Below are positions 61,190 to 64,000 of a stretch of DNA of 64,000 nt, in pieces (the stretch's first letter is position 1; each line of letters opens with the position of its first letter). Under the pieces are notes generated by a model that searched no databases, was not told the origin of the DNA, and worked only from the letters and a program-made list of their open reading frames with translations. This DNA comes from Flagellimonas sp. MMG031 (GTDB lineage Bacteria > Bacteroidota > Bacteroidia > Flavobacteriales > Flavobacteriaceae), in assembly GCF_040112705.1 (NCBI RefSeq), contig NZ_CP157804.1, positions 1,978,001-2,042,000 on the forward strand. The letters are read 5' to 3'. A program made the translations under genes and the position numbers.

Positions 61190-62080
61190 TTACATTTTCA
61201 GCCGCATAAAAAGCTCGTGGGTATTATTATCCAGTCCATCAATCGGATTTTGGATAGAGGTCTCATAGGCATAGCCCAAATTGAACCCATTGCTGATATT
61301 GAACAGGAACAGTCCGCTGATGCTCTCATCGTGCCTATAACTGGCCCCGAACTCAAAGCGTTCCCCAAAGTCCAAGATTCCGGTTACTTCCACAGAGATG
61401 GGAGATGCATCCACATAGCGGAACATGCCCATGGTCTTAAGGTCCAATGTCTTTCCTAGCAAGAAGGTGTATCCACCGCTCAAGTAGGCGTGCATTCGGT
61501 CCACACCCAAGAAAGCGTTTCCGTCACGTTCTTGCAAACGGTCCGGGGTCAACAGCTTTGGAGCAGAAAGGGAAGCAAAATACCTATCGTGTTTCAAATA
61601 GACCCCGGCTCCCACATTGGGGGTAAATCGGCTTTCGTAATCCATTAATGCGCCATCCTGACCAACGCCGTAAGTGATAAGGCCCTGGGTATTGGCATCG
61701 TAGGAGTTCGCGCTTCCCTTGATTCCGAAATAAAGGGTGTGCTCTTCATCCAACTGGACATTATAGGACACATCAATGGCCACCCAAGTCTGTTGTTCTA
61801 TAAAGGTCCTGTCGTTTAGAATGGAGGCACCGAGTCCCACATTTTTCCCGACCGGCATCCCGAAAATAGCACTCTGGCTCTCCGGTGCCCCTTCGATGCC
61901 TGCCCATTGGCTACGGATGCCCAAAGCGAATTCCGCAGCCTCTGAACTTCCTACGAAGGCCGGGTTGTAAATGTTCATGTTGTAACGGTAAAAGGTATAG
62001 TTGGGGTCCTGTTGGGCATTTGCCGTAGCACAAACCACGAGGAACAGTGCCAGTAATCGTATGTTATTTAAAAGTTTCAT
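61190..62080 (-). CDS. Type IX secretion PorP/SprF-family outer-membrane protein
   Basis: 296 residues. Signal peptide (LLALFLVVCATANAQ) and the PorP/SprF start DPNYTFYRYNMNIYNPAFVG; alternating strands and a C-terminal THELFMRLKM. These barrels work with the type IX system, attaching type B C-terminal-domain proteins to the outer membrane. It is 26 bp downstream of the giant repeat protein, whose C-terminus is of exactly that type; such pairs are common in Bacteroidota. Confidence 0.96.
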   Translation of the reverse strand: MKLLNNIRLLALFLVVCATANAQQDPNYTFYRYNMNIYNPAFVGSSEAAEFALGIRSQWAGIEGAPESQSAIFGMPVGKNVGLGASILNDRTFIEQQTWVAIDVSYNVQLDEEHTLYFGIKGSANSYDANTQGLITYGVGQDGALMDYESRFTPNVGAGVYLKHDRYFASLSAPKLLTPDRLQERDGNAFLGVDRMHAYLSGGYTFLLGKTLDLKTMGMFRYVDASPISVEVTGILDFGERFEFGASYRHDESISGLFLFNISNGFNLGYAYETSIQNPIDGLDNNTHELFMRLKM

Positions 62081-62106
62081 TGTTGTAGTATGGTTTTTTG
62101 TTGGTA

Positions 62107-64000
62107 TTAATAGTTGATGAATATCCAGCCCTGCAATGGTGCACTGCCATCGCCCAGGTCTATGATGTATAGATATGAACCTGCGGGAAGCTTTTCGTTT
62201 CTACTTTTATAAAAACCTTCCCAATCGTTACGATAGGATTTGGTGGCGAACACTTCGTGCCCCCATCGGTTGTAAACCTTGACCACGTTGTTGGGATAGT
62301 TGTCTATTCCCGGGATGATCCAGGCATCATTGTTACCGTCGCCATTGGGCGTAAAGGCTTGGGCAGGTACCAATAATGGTTCTTCGTCCGTTGGGAATGC
62401 GTCATCGAAATCGGAAACGCCGTCGTTGTCGTCATCTTCGTCCATGGTATCGGGGATACCATCGCCATCGGTGTCCACGGGTTTGCTGGACGCATCGGTT
62501 GGGTTGGTTCCTTCCATCAGTTCTACCTCATCAGAGTATCCATCGCCGTCATCATCCGTATCGGCATTGTCGCCAATACCATCTCCATCGGTATCCACAG
62601 TTTCACTGGCATCCGTTGGGAAAGCATCTTCACTATCCGGGATTCCATCATTGTCATCGTCGTTGTCCACATTGTCCCCTAGGCCGTCCCCATCGTTGTC
62701 CGTATCGGTTACGCCATCGTTATCATCGTCGTTATCTGCATTGTCGCCAACACCATCGCCGTCCACATCGGAGGTTTCGTTGGGATCATTTGGGAAGGCG
62801 TCCTCAGTGTCTGGCACACCATCATTGTCCGCATCATCGTCGGCGTTGTCGCCTGTTCCGTCACCATCGGTATCGGTATCCTCTGAAGCATCTTTTGGGA
62901 AAGCATCCTCTGAATCTGGAGTACCGTCGTTATCATCATCGTCATCGGCATTGTCGCCTGTTCCGTCACCGTCGGTGTCGGTATCTTCAGATGAATCCTT
63001 CGGGAAAGCATCCTCTGAATCGGGAGTACCGTCGTTGTCATCGTCGTCATCGGTATTGTCACCTGTTCCGTCACCATCGGTATCGGTATCCTCAGAAGCA
63101 TCTTTTGGGAAGGCATCTTCACTGTCCGGAGTACCGTCGTTATCATCATCGTCATCGGTATTGTCCCCTGTTCCGTCACCATCGGTATCGGTATCCTCGG
63201 AAGCATTCTTCGGGAAGGCATCTTCACTGTCCGGAGTACCATCGTTGTCATCGTCATCATCGGTATTGTCGCCTGTTCCGTCACCATCGGTGTCGGTATC
63301 CTCAGAAGCATCTTTTGGGAAGGCGTCCTCTGAATCTGGGGTACCGTCGTTATCGTCGTCGTCATCGGTGTTGTCACCTGTTCCGTCACCATCGGTATCA
63401 GTATCCTCGGAAGCATCCTTCGGGAAGGCATCTTCGGTATCCGGAGTACCATCGTTGTCATCATCGTCATCGGTATTATCCCCCGTTCCGTCACCATCGG
63501 TGTCGGTATCTTCAGATGAATCCTTCGGGAAAGCATCCTCTGAATCTGGAGTACCGTCGTTGTCATCGTCATCATCGGTATTATCCCCCGTTCCGTCTCC
63601 ATCGGTATCGGTATCTTCTGAAGCATCTTTCGGGAAAGCATCCTCTGAATCTGGGGTACCGTCGTTATCATCATCGTCATCGGCATTGTCGCCTGTTCCG
63701 TCTCCATCGGTATCGGTATCCTCGGAAGCATCTTTCGGGAAGGCATCCTCTGAATCTGGAGTACCGTCGTTGTCATCGTCGTCATCGGCATTGTCGCCTG
63801 TTCCGTCACCATCGGTGTCGGTATCCTCAGAAGCATCTTTTGGGAAGGCGTCCTCTGAATCTGGGGTACCGTCGTTATCATCATCGTCATCGGTATTGTC
63901 CCCTGTTCCGTCACCATCGGTGTCGGTATCCTCAGAAGCATCTTTTGGGAAGGCGTCCTCTGAATCTGGGGTACCGTCGTTATCGTCGTCGTCATCCAGA
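62107..64000 (-). CDS. Giant T9SS type B surface protein with Asp-rich TSP3-like repeats, 5' partial
   Basis: 631 residues visible; the frame is open to the right edge, so the N-terminus lies outside. The C-terminal domain (about last 85 residues) is the gliding-motility/T9SS type B sorting domain: FTPNGDGNNDAWIIPG, VVKVYNRWGHEVF and PAGSYLYIIDLGDG. Before it lie degenerate Asp-rich repeats (DTDGDGIPDTMDEDDDNDGV), then 35-residue units of the kind DSEDAFPKDASEDTDTDGDG followed by TGDNTDDDDDNDGTP. DxDxDGxxD is the calcium-binding pattern of thrombospondin type-3 repeats. The protein is probably an extended, calcium-stiffened surface stalk or adhesin, exported with the help of PorP/SprF. Confidence 0.93.
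   Translation of the reverse strand, partial: LDDDDDNDGTPDSEDAFPKDASEDTDTDGDGTGDNTDDDDDNDGTPDSEDAFPKDASEDTDTDGDGTGDNADDDDDNDGTPDSEDAFPKDASEDTDTDGDGTGDNADDDDDNDGTPDSEDAFPKDASEDTDTDGDGTGDNTDDDDDNDGTPDSEDAFPKDSSEDTDTDGDGTGDNTDDDDDNDGTPDTEDAFPKDASEDTDTDGDGTGDNTDDDDDNDGTPDSEDAFPKDASEDTDTDGDGTGDNTDDDDDNDGTPDSEDAFPKNASEDTDTDGDGTGDNTDDDDDNDGTPDSEDAFPKDASEDTDTDGDGTGDNTDDDDDNDGTPDSEDAFPKDSSEDTDTDGDGTGDNADDDDDNDGTPDSEDAFPKDASEDTDTDGDGTGDNADDDADNDGVPDTEDAFPNDPNETSDVDGDGVGDNADNDDDNDGVTDTDNDGDGLGDNVDNDDDNDGIPDSEDAFPTDASETVDTDGDGIGDNADTDDDGDGYSDEVELMEGTNPTDASSKPVDTDGDGIPDTMDEDDDNDGVSDFDDAFPTDEEPLLVPAQAFTPNGDGNNDAWIIPGIDNYPNNVVKVYNRWGHEVFATKSYRNDWEGFYKSRNEKLPAGSYLYIIDLGDGSAPLQGWIFINY
62787..64000 (-). repeat. 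105-bp tandem repeats within the surface protein gene
   Basis: The FPKDASED-coding segment recurs at 62892 and then every 105 bp up to about 63942: eleven copies in register, plus a more diverged one at 62787, continuing past the right edge. The units differ mainly at silent positions and by Ala/Thr and Ala/Ser swaps. All are in frame (35 codons). Confidence 0.93.

Noticed and set aside
62709..63995. A 428-codon Met/Thr-rich minus-strand frame
   Set aside because: It is the out-of-frame reading of the 105-bp repeats; the correct frame gives the Asp-rich repeats and runs into the T9SS domain.
1..64000. CRISPR arrays, rRNA genes, prophage structural genes
   Set aside because: No spacer-repeat arrays, rRNA signature or capsid/tail genes were seen; the only tandem array is the coding 105-bp repeat.

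Overview
The window comes from a chromosome of the Bacteroidota, most likely a marine Flavobacteriaceae (an Allomuricauda/Zobellia/Maribacter-like genome; genus not certain). Support for this: SusC/SusD outer-membrane uptake genes, type IX secretion (T9SS) sorting domains and a PorP/SprF protein, Bacteroidota-type -7 promoter boxes (TAnnTTTG), a DUF6090 protein, and a BtgA/DUF5712-type mobilization pair.

Layout. (1) 1-8993: a tightly packed, partly overlapping plus-strand operon: TldD/PmbA-family protease (cut by the left edge), DUF4159, MoxR ATPase, DUF58, BatA-like membrane protein, DUF4175 membrane protein with a histidine-rich insert, and a large membrane-anchored protein. (2) 9013-18216: frameshifted DUF6090 gene and esterase lipoprotein, pyruvate phosphate dikinase, a YceI / outer-membrane porin / YceI-like trio, and an exported sugar-isomerase-like protein. 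(3) 18321-28995: tRNA-Arg(TCT) with a 10.6-kb integrated mobilizable element. A 45-bp perfect direct repeat of the tRNA 3' part (18353-18397 and 28951-28995) marks the ends. The element carries a tyrosine integrase, a BtgA/relaxase pair behind an oriT-like hairpin cluster, a set of five unrecognised (mostly membrane) proteins, and three exported proteins (choice-of-anchor L/T9SS type B, lipocalin-like lipoprotein, M43 metalloprotease with T9SS type A tail). A 21-bp motif recurs just inside both ends, as expected for recombinase arm sites. (4) 29268-53965: outer-membrane protein, acetyltransferase, then an L-rhamnose locus. The minus-strand catabolic operon (aldolase/dehydrogenase fusion, isomerase, kinase, lactate oxidase, NCS1-type permease) diverges from a GntR-type regulator, which is followed by SusC, SusD and an alternating set: carboxylesterase, GH78, carboxylesterase, GH78. 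(5) 54304-58387: small membrane protein, FAD disulfide oxidoreductase, DUF427, EgtB and EgtD (ergothioneine-type biosynthesis). (6) 58402-64000: small Rho-N-like protein, MgtC, histidine kinase, frameshifted lipoprotein, PorP/SprF, and the C-terminal part of a giant T9SS type B protein with at least eleven 105-bp Ca-binding-type repeats, running off the right edge.

How it works together. The rhamnose locus reads as a complete route: esterases deacylate and two GH78 enzymes release L-rhamnose outside or in the periplasm, SusCD imports oligomers, and isomerase, kinase and aldolase yield DHAP and L-lactaldehyde. The fused dehydrogenase and the FMN lactate oxidase take lactaldehyde through lactate to pyruvate. 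A 13-bp motif shared (12/13) between the regulator/catabolic intergenic region and the susC promoter suggests joint control. Two genes (DUF6090 and a small lipoprotein) are each broken by a single-base deficit in a homopolymer, which could be real decay or consensus error.
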